Below, piece by piece: positions 45,735-54,388 of a stretch of DNA of 64,000 nt. The position numbers and the translations under genes were made by a program. The stretch is taken from the NCBI RefSeq assembly GCF_001687365.1, contig NZ_CM004502.1, forward strand, positions 62,001 through 126,000, read 5' to 3'. Every line of letters begins with the position of its first letter. Position 1 is the stretch's first letter. The notes beneath the pieces were generated by a model. It was not told where the DNA came from. It ran no database searches and saw nothing but the letters and a program-made list of their open reading frames with translations. This DNA is from Pararhizobium polonicum (lineage in GTDB: Bacteria > Pseudomonadota > Alphaproteobacteria > Rhizobiales > Rhizobiaceae).

Positions 45735-46694
45735 ATGTCGGCGTTCCTCAATTCCTCCCTGACCCAACGGATCTCGAAGATTCCACCGTCCTACTATCTC
45801 TGCGCGATCCTGTTGCTTATTCTCTGGATCGCCCGCCCGCAGATGCTCAACGTCAACGTGCTCGGCGTCTTCATTCGCCAAGTTGTTCCGCTTGGACTGC
45901 TGGTCCTTGGCCAATTACTCGTCATGCGCGTAAAATCCATCGATCTCTCGGGCGGCGGCGTCATCCTGCTCATCAATTATGGGATCTCCTCGGGCATGTT
46001 TCCGAATACCTCGCTGGGATTCTATGTCGTGGCGGCGCTTGCGACCGGACTGCTGATCGGGCTGTTCAATGGCTACATGATCGCCAAGCGGCGGGCGTCG
46101 GCCGTCATCGTGACGCTGGCCCTTAGCATCGTGCTCATCGGCTTCGTGCAATATCTGTCCAGCGGCAAGCCTCCGGGAGACGTGCCGCCCATCTTCACCG
46201 ACCTCTTCAATACCCGGTTTGTGGGCGTGCCGAGTCCTGTGATCTTCTGGGTGGCGATGACCGCCCTGATGTCGGCGTTCCTTGGATATACGGTGTTCGG
46301 AAAGTTCGTGACATCGGTCGGCGAAAACATGCGGGCCGCCCATTTCTCCGGCGTCCCGGTCGAGAGAACCGTCATTCTTGCTCACACGATTGCAGGCTTG
46401 ATTGCGGCCATCGCGGCGCTTGTTCAGACCGGCTCCATCGCCGTTGGCAGCGTTCGCGTCGGCCTCGACCTCCCCATCCTCTCGGTCGCCGCTACCATCC
46501 TCGGCGGCGTTGTCTTCGGACGCGGGGAGGGCGGTGTCTGGGGGCCGTTCTTCGGCGTCCTGTGTTTTGCATTCCTGTTTGTCGTCATGACCATGTTCGG
46601 CATCGGCGAGCCGGGAAAACTGGTGGCCCAAGGCCTCATCATTCTTCTGGCGGCGATCTTCTACGGACTTCGCTCGTCGGACACCCAATCGTAG
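45735..46694 (+). CDS. Sugar ABC importer permease (CUT2), second
   Basis: 319 residues, same family as the preceding permease but divergent: KSIDLSGGGVILLINYG replaces the usual GGIDLSVG segment, and ATILGGVVFGRGEGGVWGP occupies the late motif. The two probably form a heterodimer. A longer frame upstream is the shadow of the first permease. The SGNH hydrolase gene follows after 21 bp. Confidence 0.91.
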   Translation: MSAFLNSSLTQRISKIPPSYYLCAILLLILWIARPQMLNVNVLGVFIRQVVPLGLLVLGQLLVMRVKSIDLSGGGVILLINYGISSGMFPNTSLGFYVVAALATGLLIGLFNGYMIAKRRASAVIVTLALSIVLIGFVQYLSSGKPPGDVPPIFTDLFNTRFVGVPSPVIFWVAMTALMSAFLGYTVFGKFVTSVGENMRAAHFSGVPVERTVILAHTIAGLIAAIAALVQTGSIAVGSVRVGLDLPILSVAATILGGVVFGRGEGGVWGPFFGVLCFAFLFVVMTMFGIGEPGKLVAQGLIILLAAIFYGLRSSDTQS

Positions 46695-46715
46695 CCATTC
46701 ATGGAGGCAGTACAA

Positions 46716-47399
46716 ATGGCAGAAAAGCGCTCAATCTTATGCTTCGGCGACTCCCTGACATGGGGCTGGATTCCCGTTTCGGAATCCGCTCCGACCTATC
46801 GCTACCCGTTCGAGCAGCGCTGGACGGGGGCGATGTCGGCGAAGCTCGGAGACGAATATCAGATCATCGAGGAGGGCCTGAGCGCGCGAACCACCAGTAT
46901 AGATGATCCCAACGATGTTCGGCTGAATGGCAGCGCCTATCTTCCCTCAGCACTTGCCAGCCATTTGCCGCTTGATCTGGTGATCCTGCTGTTGGGGACC
47001 AATGACACGAAGTCGTATTTCCACCGCACGCCCTATGAGATCGCCAATGGTATGAGCAAACTTGTCGGTCAGGTGGTCACGTGTGCCGGCGGTATTGGAA
47101 CACCGTATCCGGCTCCCAAAGTCCTTGTCGTCGCTCCGCCGCCGCTCGCCCCGATGCCGGATCTCTGGTTTGAGGGAATGTTCGCTGGCGGATACGAAAA
47201 ATCGAAGGAACTCGCAAAGCTCTATGCAGCGCTGGCTGCCTTCTCAAAGGTCGATTTCCTGGACGCAGGACAGTTCGTAAGCACGGACGGTGTAGACGGG
47301 ATACATTTTTCGGCGGAAACGAACATCAGGTTGGGCAACGCGATTGCGGAGAAAGTGGAAGCAATCTTGTCTGCCGAACCGGCAAAGGACGCGGCATAG
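46716..47399 (+). CDS. SGNH/GDSL hydrolase (esterase), second of two
   Basis: 227 residues, cytoplasmic. Block I CFGDSLTWG (Ser12), LLLGTNDTK and DGIHFS give the catalytic set. It shares many segments with the SGNH protein at 41165-41812 (FEQRW/VEQRW, IIEEGLS-RTT, DDP, PLDLVI/PIDLVI) but is clearly distinct, so the two are diverged paralogues. ATG at 46716 follows GGAGGC by 7 bases. Last gene of the CUT2 operon, so its substrate should be delivered by that importer: an acylated sugar or glycoside that needs deacylation (inference). Confidence 0.9.
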   Translation: MAEKRSILCFGDSLTWGWIPVSESAPTYRYPFEQRWTGAMSAKLGDEYQIIEEGLSARTTSIDDPNDVRLNGSAYLPSALASHLPLDLVILLLGTNDTKSYFHRTPYEIANGMSKLVGQVVTCAGGIGTPYPAPKVLVVAPPPLAPMPDLWFEGMFAGGYEKSKELAKLYAALAAFSKVDFLDAGQFVSTDGVDGIHFSAETNIRLGNAIAEKVEAILSAEPAKDAA

Positions 47400-47567
47400 A
47401 TTCACGTCGAATTTTAAATCTGATTTCGCCCTGATGAGGGGCGGATTTCGGATCTGAGGATGTCGGACCTTGCACGGCTGCGCTGTCGCCGCGATTAGCC
47501 TACGTTGCCGCCGCTCGCGTTACAATGAGCGGCACGGTAGTGCACCCGAGCAGTAATCATGGCGGTG

Positions 47568-48062
47568 CTACTTTTTGGTCAAGATTTCCTGCAACGCATC
47601 GATGATAAGCTGATGATCCTCGACGTCGGGCAAGCCGCTAACTCCCACAGTACCGATGAGCGTCCCGTCGCGCAAAATGAGTGGCACGCCGCCACCACTC
47701 GCGGCGAAAGCTGTGTCGTCCAATCTGTAGCGGCGGTTGAAATCGAACTTGCCCTGTTCCGCTTCGAGCCGCATCGCAAGGGAACTACGGTGGAAACGTC
47801 CCGCGACCGCACACTTGCGGGCCGCCCAATCGGAATTATCTGGCGTGGAGCCTGGCATGAGCAGCGAAAAAGCGACGTCGGTCCCGTGAGCAATCGTGAT
47901 GGCGACCGGGGCTTTCGTAGTCGCGGCCCGCTGTCGTATCGCGAGGCCCAGTCGCCAGACGAAATCATAATCGAACCTGTGCAATAGAATTCTCTGCTGT
48001 TCCTTAGCTAGACCATCAAGCGTATAGGTCATTGTGTTATCCGCGCCTCTGCTTTCGGTCAT
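47568..48062 (-). CDS. HbpS/UPF0303-like small protein
   Basis: 164 residues. Segments RLGLAIRQRAATTKAPVAITI, WAARKCAVAGRFHRSS and a Gly-rich SGGGVPLILRDGTLIGTVGVSGLP end match the GlcG/HbpS-like UPF0303 family, which includes heme-interacting and uncharacterised stress proteins. No signal peptide. The start at 48062 is favoured by GGAGGG about 9 bases upstream; an internal ATG at 48032 is the alternative. It stands alone between two divergent operons. Nothing else is seen in the flanking gaps of about 170 bp on either side. Confidence 0.84.
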   Translation of the reverse strand: MTESRGADNTMTYTLDGLAKEQQRILLHRFDYDFVWRLGLAIRQRAATTKAPVAITIAHGTDVAFSLLMPGSTPDNSDWAARKCAVAGRFHRSSLAMRLEAEQGKFDFNRRYRLDDTAFAASGGGVPLILRDGTLIGTVGVSGLPDVEDHQLIIDALQEILTKK

Positions 48063-48233
48063 ACATGACCACCCTCCCCTCCCAAGTTTCAGTTTTCATC
48101 TGCTCGTCGAGGATTGAATAGTCCGCTTGGACTGCGTGGGGTGGACGGTGTCGGTAGGCTTAGAGCATCCGGCTACCAACGCCATTGGAAATTTCAGCAT
48201 CAGGGTTCACTTGCCACATCGTACCCAGCTCAA

Positions 48234-49199
48234 CTAGCCAGGGCGAGCAACCCCGGCGATTTCGTAAATTCGATCAAGCGCAATCATATTGCCAATGGAA
48301 TCTTGTCCTCCAGTCGGAAGGGGAGCGCCAGTGTCAATCGCCTCGAGGAATGCGGCAAGCTGATAGTCGTAGGTCGTGCCCCCGGCGATGGTGTACTCCC
48401 GGTATTGGCCGGAGATCGATACGCGCAGCGAATGCCCTCGGTGCGGCAGACAAGGATTATCGAGCTCGATTACGCCCAGCTCTCCCTCGATGCGGAACGA
48501 ACTTCGAGAGGGTGGGTCCTGGATATCGGCGATCATGGTGGCCGGCACAGCGTTGAATCGAAGCTGCGCTTCAATTCTTGTATCGGATCCAAGAGCGCAG
48601 AGGCGGGCGCTCGCAGACACTATCTCTGGCTCCTCTCCCATAAAGCATCGAAGCCAATGTAACGGATAGCAGCCGAGATCCATCAGGGCGCCACCGCCAA
48701 CCGAGGGATCGTAGCGGATATTTTTGGGATCGTAGGGAATATTGACCGAGAACTCTGCCTTAAGAGCGCGGATCACGCCAAGTTGCGGCTTGAGACTGAG
48801 AAGATGAAGGAAGACTGGATGATACCGGTCATGAAAAGCCTCGGAAAACACGCGCCCCCGCCGCTTGGCCTCGTTGACCATCGCGGTTGCCTCGCCAGCA
48901 TTCATCGCGACGGGTTTTTCGCATAGTACGTGTTTGCCGGCCTGAAGCGCCTTGATCGTCCACTCAGCGTGCGCCACAGGTGGCAAAGCGTTGTAGACTA
49001 TATCAATCTCGGGATCATCGAGCATAGCTTCATAGGTCGCGTAATGGGTTGGAATCCCATGTTGGGCGGCATAGGCGACGTCGGCGCCCTCACGGCGCGA
49101 GGCAACGGCCTTGACGGTAACGTCAGAGCGCCGCCGTACTGGTGCGATAATGGCATTTGGCGCGATCCCCGCTGCGCCCAGAATTCCAATTTTGTGCAT
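48234..49199 (-). CDS. Gfo/Idh/MocA-family oxidoreductase
   Basis: 321 residues. Rossmann start KIGILGAAGIAPNAI, EKP motif in VLCEKPVAMN near 92-101, and GGGALMDLGCYPLHWLR in the second domain. NAD(P)-dependent oxidation of a sugar or cyclitol is expected. ATG at 49199 has AAGGAGAAG directly upstream. Last gene of the CUT1 operon starting at 55633; a second gene of the same family is at 27209, not closely similar. Confidence 0.9.
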   Translation of the reverse strand: MHKIGILGAAGIAPNAIIAPVRRRSDVTVKAVASRREGADVAYAAQHGIPTHYATYEAMLDDPEIDIVYNALPPVAHAEWTIKALQAGKHVLCEKPVAMNAGEATAMVNEAKRRGRVFSEAFHDRYHPVFLHLLSLKPQLGVIRALKAEFSVNIPYDPKNIRYDPSVGGGALMDLGCYPLHWLRCFMGEEPEIVSASARLCALGSDTRIEAQLRFNAVPATMIADIQDPPSRSSFRIEGELGVIELDNPCLPHRGHSLRVSISGQYREYTIAGGTTYDYQLAAFLEAIDTGAPLPTGGQDSIGNMIALDRIYEIAGVARPG

Positions 49200-49273
49200 G
49201 TCTTCTCCTTACGGTCATAGCCAGGCGGCCGCGTACAACCGCCACCGGGCGAGCAGGACGGCTGGATTAAGGC

Positions 49274-50101
49274 TTAGGCATCCCAATGCGTTGCGGTCGG
49301 CTTAATCATTCGCCCACCGCGCTCGCAGCCCCTGATCTGGGTGATATCGCTTGGCGATAACTGGATCTCTGTCGACAGGAAGTTTGTCTTCATCCTGTCA
49401 CGGTTTCCGGAGGCTGGAATGACGATGAGCCCTTCAGCAAGCAGGAATGCCAACGAAACCTGAGCCGGCTCGCATCCAATTCGGGTGGCGACCGCTGCAA
49501 TGACGGGGTCGTCTGCGACCTTGCCTTTAGCAAGCGGCATATAGGCTGTCACTGCAATCCCCGCGGCTTCGCAATGATTGCGGAGATTTTTGTTTTGCAG
49601 AAAAGGGTGAACCTCGACTTGATTGGTGGCGAGTTCACCCGGTCCAAGAATTTCCTGAGCCCGGTCAATCATCGCCTTTGTAAAATTCGAAACCCCAATC
49701 AACCGCGTATACCCGAGTGACTTGGCTTCACCCAGCGCTTCCACATAGTGGTCAAAAGGCACCGCGTCATTGGCCGATGGCCAATGAATGAGCAAAAGAT
49801 CGACAGCACCGACTTGCAGCGTATCCAGACTTTTGCGCACGCTGGGAAGAAAGGCACTACGACTTAAATTCCCCTCTGCCACTTTGGTTGTCACAAACAC
49901 GTCAGAGCGTGGCAGGCCGGACTGTAAGATTGCCCGACCAACGGATTCCTCGGTGCCGTACGGCTGAGCGGTGTCCAGATGCCTGTATCCGATTTCAAGA
50001 GCCTGAGAAATCGCCTCAACACCCTCGTCGCCGGTACGAGCCCAGGTGCCATATCCGAGTTGCGGAATACCGTTGACGAGCTGCATAGGTTTAACCTTCA
50101 T
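49274..50101 (-). CDS. Aldo/keto reductase (2,5-diketo-gluconate reductase-like)
   Basis: 275 residues with the full tetrad D43, Y48, K73 and H106, and GVSNFTKAMID near 140. The size and sequence style match DkgA/DkgB-type reductases, which reduce keto sugars or 2,5-diketo-D-gluconate with NADPH. It lies 74 bp upstream of the Gfo/Idh/MocA gene and 87 bp downstream of the isomerase gene in the same operon, suggesting redox remodelling of an imported keto sugar. Confidence 0.9.
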   Translation of the reverse strand: MKVKPMQLVNGIPQLGYGTWARTGDEGVEAISQALEIGYRHLDTAQPYGTEESVGRAILQSGLPRSDVFVTTKVAEGNLSRSAFLPSVRKSLDTLQVGAVDLLLIHWPSANDAVPFDHYVEALGEAKSLGYTRLIGVSNFTKAMIDRAQEILGPGELATNQVEVHPFLQNKNLRNHCEAAGIAVTAYMPLAKGKVADDPVIAAVATRIGCEPAQVSLAFLLAEGLIVIPASGNRDRMKTNFLSTEIQLSPSDITQIRGCERGGRMIKPTATHWDA

Positions 50102-50188
50102 AGAGTTGAGTGGATACTGTCGCCGTGGCTGTTAAAGGCCGTGGTTGAAAAGCCGACGGAGGTACGCGCTGCTGATCGATCGATATCG

Positions 50189-50950
50189 TCAGGCAGATTC
50201 GAGAGTTTTGAGATAACCGAGACTCGCCTTGATAGACGCTGCGGGATCTTTTGAGTTGTCATGCTCGACAACGAGCCACTGCGCACCTGCTTTGAGAGCC
50301 TCGTCCTTGAAGCGTTCCCAGTCAATGATGCCGGATCCCACATCGGCCCATCCGCCTTCGTCCGCTTTCTGCCCCTCGGGAACCACATCCTTCACATGCA
50401 CGGCGAGGAGACGGTCCGAGTATCGCTTGAGCCATGTCGATGGGCTTGCGCCGGCTCTCACGGCCCAGGCGATGTCAAGCTCCAGGAATAGCGAGTCACC
50501 CGCATTTTCGAAGATATGCGTGATCGGCAAGCTGCCATCCGCGAGCGGTCTGAACTCCCAATCATGATTGTGATATCCCAGTCTCACGCCCTGACTGCGC
50601 ATCCAGCGTGCCAGAAGTCCAAGTTCGCGTCCCCGCGATGCCCAATCGCTGGCGTTGCCCACACGTTCCTCGACCGAATGGGCCGGCATGAAGACGTGAT
50701 GGAGGCCGAGCAGCTTAGATCCCTCAAGCACCCACGGCTGCTTCTGACGAAGGGCCGCAAGGCCAATATGGGCGCCGGAAGCTATCAGCCCACGGGCCTC
50801 AAGCTTCGCCTTGGTCACTTCCGCATCCTCGACATGGTTTTGTGTGAGCTCGACGGCCTTATAGCCGGCCGTCACAACGGCATCGAGAATGTTATCGAGA
50901 CTGCCAAGGCCTCGCAAGGAATAAAGCTGAACGGAAACAGGGTTGGTCAT
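50189..50950 (-). CDS. Sugar phosphate isomerase/epimerase (xylose isomerase-like TIM barrel)
   Basis: 253 residues. Candidate metal-binding residues lie in GYHNHDWEF (about 125-133), LFLELDIAW, AVHVKDV and VVEHDN, the AP_endonuc_2/IolE-like pattern. Substrate not readable. Starts 36 bp after the VOC gene. It could epimerise or isomerise the product of the neighbouring oxidoreductases. Confidence 0.88.
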   Translation of the reverse strand: MTNPVSVQLYSLRGLGSLDNILDAVVTAGYKAVELTQNHVEDAEVTKAKLEARGLIASGAHIGLAALRQKQPWVLEGSKLLGLHHVFMPAHSVEERVGNASDWASRGRELGLLARWMRSQGVRLGYHNHDWEFRPLADGSLPITHIFENAGDSLFLELDIAWAVRAGASPSTWLKRYSDRLLAVHVKDVVPEGQKADEGGWADVGSGIIDWERFKDEALKAGAQWLVVEHDNSKDPAASIKASLGYLKTLESA

Positions 50951-50986
50951 GGTGATCTAGCCTTCGTATTTATGACGGAAATGAAT

Positions 50987-51433
50987 TCAGGCGGCGTTTG
51001 TCTCTTTGAGACGCTTGATCGCCTCATATTGCATGCAGTCGGCGTTCATCTGCATCAACTCGTACCGATTGCCATCCGGATCGGCGATCCAGGCCTGCCG
51101 GTTTCCGTCGGCTCCGCTGACTAGTGGCTGGATGAGCGGGATATTCTGTTCCGCAAGCTGGCGCACGACCTCGTCGACATTGTCGACGGTGATGCAGATA
51201 TGGTTGAGGCCGATCGCTTCGCGCGGTGGTGCCGCGTCGCCGACGGCATAGGGAAAAACTTCAAGATATTGCAGGTCATTGATCCGCAAATAGACCAGCC
51301 AGAGATCGCCGTTGTCGCGGTGAAGCCGCAACATCTCCTGGAAGCCGAGCTTGTTGCAATAGAAGTCGAGCGAAACATCGATATCCTTGACGCGAATGGC
51401 CGCATGGCCAATGCCTGTCAAACCTTTGATCAT
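50987..51433 (-). CDS. VOC-family (glyoxalase-like) metalloprotein
   Basis: 148 residues, two beta-alpha-beta repeats: GIGHAAIRVKDID ... YLEVFPY, then GLNHICITVDNVD ... DPDGNRYELMQ. His10 and the Glu residues of the EVF and YEL segments are probable metal ligands. The family covers glyoxalases, dioxygenases and epimerases; which one cannot be told. The start at 51433 is fixed by AAGGAG just upstream. Follows the ATPase gene in the operon. Confidence 0.88.
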   Translation of the reverse strand: MIKGLTGIGHAAIRVKDIDVSLDFYCNKLGFQEMLRLHRDNGDLWLVYLRINDLQYLEVFPYAVGDAAPPREAIGLNHICITVDNVDEVVRQLAEQNIPLIQPLVSGADGNRQAWIADPDGNRYELMQMNADCMQYEAIKRLKETNAA

Positions 51434-51471
51434 TGTATTCTCCTTGGTTTTGTACGAAGACGTGGCGATCA

Positions 51472-52563
51472 TCAAATCCTGTCGCCCGTCGTGGAATCGA
51501 AGAATGATGCATCAGCGAGGTTGAAGCCGGCGGGAATTTCGTCGCCGGCCTTGACGGGCTGATTTGCCCGCACGCGGATGCACACTCTCTGCTGTCCGAA
51601 GAAACACCACAGGAGCGCTTCACCACCGAGCGGTTCACGCAGTTCGACCAGCCCGTTCCAGGTCACGTTTTTCTGCTGGGCGTCTTCGCCGACGGCAATG
51701 TTTTCCGGCCGAATGCCGAGCGTAACATCGCCTCGAAGCGCCGAGCCCTGAGGCAGAAAAATGTCGGCTCCCTGAGTTCGAAGACTGCCCTCGACCACAG
51801 TTCCAGCCAGAAAGTTCATCGATGGCGACCCAATGAACTTGGCAACAAACATGTTGGCGGGTTGGTTGTAGATGACCTCGGGGTGGGCCAGCTGCTGAAT
51901 GGCGCCCCCCTTCATGACAGCGATGCGGTCCGCAAGCGTGAGAGCTTCGACCTGATCATGCGTCACGTAGATCATCGTGTTGCCAAGCCTTTGGTGCAAC
52001 CTTTTGATTTCAACTCGCAACTCCGCACGCAATTGAGCATCGAGATTGGAAAGTGGCTCATCGAACAGGAAAATATCCACTTCACGGACCAGTGCCCGGC
52101 CGATTGCGACGCGCTGCCGCTGGCCACCGGAAAGGGCACTTGGCTTGCGCTTGAGAAGAGGGGTCAATTCGAGAATTTCCGCCGCTCGGCTGACGCGGCG
52201 GGTTATCTCCTTCTTGGGCATACGAGCGACGCGCAATCCAAAGGAAAGGTTCTTTTCCACCGTCATGGTGGGATAGAGCGCGTAGGACTGGAATACCATC
52301 GCAATCCCGCGGTCCTTCGGCTCCAAACCCGTGACGTTGCAACCATTCATGATGACGTCGCCGCGAAATGCGTCCTGCAGACCGGCAATCGTATTCAGCA
52401 AAGTCGATTTGCCGCATCCCGAGGGCCCAAGCAGGACGATGAATTCGCCACTGTCGATCCGCAAATTCAGTTTCTCAATGACGTTCAGGCTACCGAACGC
52501 GACGGTGAGATCACGGATTTCGACGCTTGCCGCCTGGCTTTCTGCTATAACTACGTTGTTCAT
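51472..52563 (-). CDS. Sugar ABC importer ATPase (CUT1, UgpC/MsmK type)
   Basis: 363 residues. Walker A GPSGCGKST near 46-54, signature ALSGGQRQR near 140, Walker B IFLFDEPLSNLD near 160 and His in YVTHDQVEAL. C-terminal TOBE domain includes GIRPENIAVG. It begins 3 bp after the permease stop. Energy subunit of the CUT1 importer encoded upstream. Confidence 0.94.
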   Translation of the reverse strand: MNNVVIAESQAASVEIRDLTVAFGSLNVIEKLNLRIDSGEFIVLLGPSGCGKSTLLNTIAGLQDAFRGDVIMNGCNVTGLEPKDRGIAMVFQSYALYPTMTVEKNLSFGLRVARMPKKEITRRVSRAAEILELTPLLKRKPSALSGGQRQRVAIGRALVREVDIFLFDEPLSNLDAQLRAELRVEIKRLHQRLGNTMIYVTHDQVEALTLADRIAVMKGGAIQQLAHPEVIYNQPANMFVAKFIGSPSMNFLAGTVVEGSLRTQGADIFLPQGSALRGDVTLGIRPENIAVGEDAQQKNVTWNGLVELREPLGGEALLWCFFGQQRVCIRVRANQPVKAGDEIPAGFNLADASFFDSTTGDRI

Positions 52564-52566
52564 GAA

Positions 52567-53460
52567 TTAGCCTTTGACTGCGCCGCCTACGATGCCGCGG
52601 ACAAACCACTTTCCAGAAAGCAGGTAGATAGAAAGAGGGACGAGTGCGGTCAGCAACGTGGCCGCCATCTCCATGTTGTATTCGCGCGCGCCCATTTGCG
52701 ACTGGAGGATGTTGTTGAGCTGAACGGTCATCGGTTGATTTTGCATTCCGGCAAAGACCAGTCCAAAGAGGTAATCATTCCAGACACCCGTCGCCTGCCA
52801 AATGACCGCCACGATGATGATGGGTGGCGAGAGCGGCAGGATGATCTGGAAGAAGATCCGAAAATAGCCCGCACCATCGACCCGCGCCGCCTTTATCAGT
52901 TCGGGCGGCAGGCTGGCATAATAGTTGCGGAACATCAGTGTCGTGATCGGCATCCCGAAAATCACGTGAATGAGGATGACGCCGACGATGTTGCCGTAGA
53001 GGCCCAGGCTGGCAAAGATGCTGACCATGGGAAAAATGAAAACCTGATAAGGGATGAAGATCGCAACGACGAGGATGCCGAAAATCAGGTTCATTCCCGG
53101 AAATCGCCAGAAGCTCAGGGTATAGCCTGTGATCGCGCCGACGGAGCACGACAGGATGACAGCCGGAATGGTGATCTTGACCGAGTTCCAGAAGCCGGCG
53201 CTGATGCCCTCGCATACGGAGCCGGTGCACGCTGTTGACCAGGCCGCAATCCACGCAGCGAACGATGGCGCGATGGGCCAGGAAAGGCCGTTGCCCGCCC
53301 GGATTTCCGGCATGCCCTTGAGCGAGGTTGCTACCATCAGGTAGATCGGAATTAGAAAGAAAAGCGCCGACATGAAAAGGAAGGCGTATATCCCGACGCG
53401 ATGAATCGGAAAGGCAGGCTTTCGTGTGATTTGAGTGGATGAAGTTCGGGAGGCGGTCAT
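52567..53460 (-). CDS. Sugar ABC importer permease (CUT1, MalG type)
   Basis: 297 residues with six membrane helices and EAA loop KAARVDGAGYFRIFFQIILP near 195-215. An extra periplasmic segment with two Cys (ACTGSVCEG, about 77-85) follows the first helix, possibly a disulfide loop. ATGA overlap with the preceding permease stop. Confidence 0.92.
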   Translation of the reverse strand: MTASRTSSTQITRKPAFPIHRVGIYAFLFMSALFFLIPIYLMVATSLKGMPEIRAGNGLSWPIAPSFAAWIAAWSTACTGSVCEGISAGFWNSVKITIPAVILSCSVGAITGYTLSFWRFPGMNLIFGILVVAIFIPYQVFIFPMVSIFASLGLYGNIVGVILIHVIFGMPITTLMFRNYYASLPPELIKAARVDGAGYFRIFFQIILPLSPPIIIVAVIWQATGVWNDYLFGLVFAGMQNQPMTVQLNNILQSQMGAREYNMEMAATLLTALVPLSIYLLSGKWFVRGIVGGAVKG

Positions 53461-54338
53461 GCGTCAACTCCCTTGCCGCGCCGGCGCTGCCACGACTGCC
53501 AATAGAGGTAGGGGGCGGCAATACAGACAACCGTGATCAGCATCATCGTCGCGCCGGACGCTGCGAGCCCTATATTGGAGCGTTCGAAAAGGTTCTCCAT
53601 GACGAACTTCGCCGGCACCTCGGTGGCAGTCCCCGGGCCACCGCCGGTCATGGCGATCACTAGATCGTAATTCTTAACGACGCCAGCTCCCAGAAGTACG
53701 ACACTGGTCGCAACCGAAGGGCCGAGCATGGGAAGAACTACACTGAGGTAGGTCCTCCAACGCGGTATCCCATCGACGCGTGTCGCCTTCCAGATATCTT
53801 CATCCACTCCCCGCAATCCGGCGAGAAGGAGAACCATCACGATCCCGGTCCCGTGCCAGATAGCTGCAAGGATTACAGCGTAAAGTGCAAAAGACCGGCT
53901 GGCGATGATACTGAACTCAAATCCCGTCCAGCCAAGATCCTGGACAAACTTTTGGAGCCCAAGCTGCGGATTGAGATACCATTGCCAGACAGAACCGGTG
54001 ACAATGAAGGACAGCGCATGCGGGAACAGGAACACCGTTCTGAAAAGCGACTCGAAGCGGACGCGCTCATCGATCAGAATGGCAAGGATGTAGCCGAGAA
54101 ACAGGCATCCACCTATATAAACAATCCCAAAAACTAGCATGTTCTTATAGGAGATGATCCAGCGGGCGTTGCCGAAGAGCTTCATCCAATTGGCCATCCC
54201 AACGAATTCCCAATCCGGCACGCTCTTGGAGGCAGTGAAGGAAACCGCAACCGTCCATAGCAGGCCTCCGACGAAGACGATCAGTACCAGTGCGATAACA
54301 GGTGCCATTGTCAGTTTGGGCGCAAGACTACGGGACAC
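53457..54338 (-). CDS. Sugar ABC importer permease (CUT1, MalF type)
   Basis: 293 residues, six helices, EAA loop KATRVDGIPRWRTYLSVVLP near 195-215. Start is GTG at 54338: GGAGGAG lies about 7 bases before it. A TTG-initiated extension of 18 residues would begin inside the binding-protein stop and lacks a ribosome site. It lies 50 bp after the binding-protein gene, the only importer gap here without a strong hairpin. Confidence 0.9.
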   Translation of the reverse strand: MSRSLAPKLTMAPVIALVLIVFVGGLLWTVAVSFTASKSVPDWEFVGMANWMKLFGNARWIISYKNMLVFGIVYIGGCLFLGYILAILIDERVRFESLFRTVFLFPHALSFIVTGSVWQWYLNPQLGLQKFVQDLGWTGFEFSIIASRSFALYAVILAAIWHGTGIVMVLLLAGLRGVDEDIWKATRVDGIPRWRTYLSVVLPMLGPSVATSVVLLGAGVVKNYDLVIAMTGGGPGTATEVPAKFVMENLFERSNIGLAASGATMMLITVVCIAAPYLYWQSWQRRRGKGVDA

Positions 54339-54388
54339 GCGCGGCTCCTCCTGAGAAAAGTGTACGAAACGGTCGGCAAACGTGCCTG

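Noticed and set aside
47415..47455. Hairpin-like CGCCC/GGGCG region after the second SGNH gene as terminator
   Set aside because: Only five solid base pairs with poor extension and no T-run; too weak to call.
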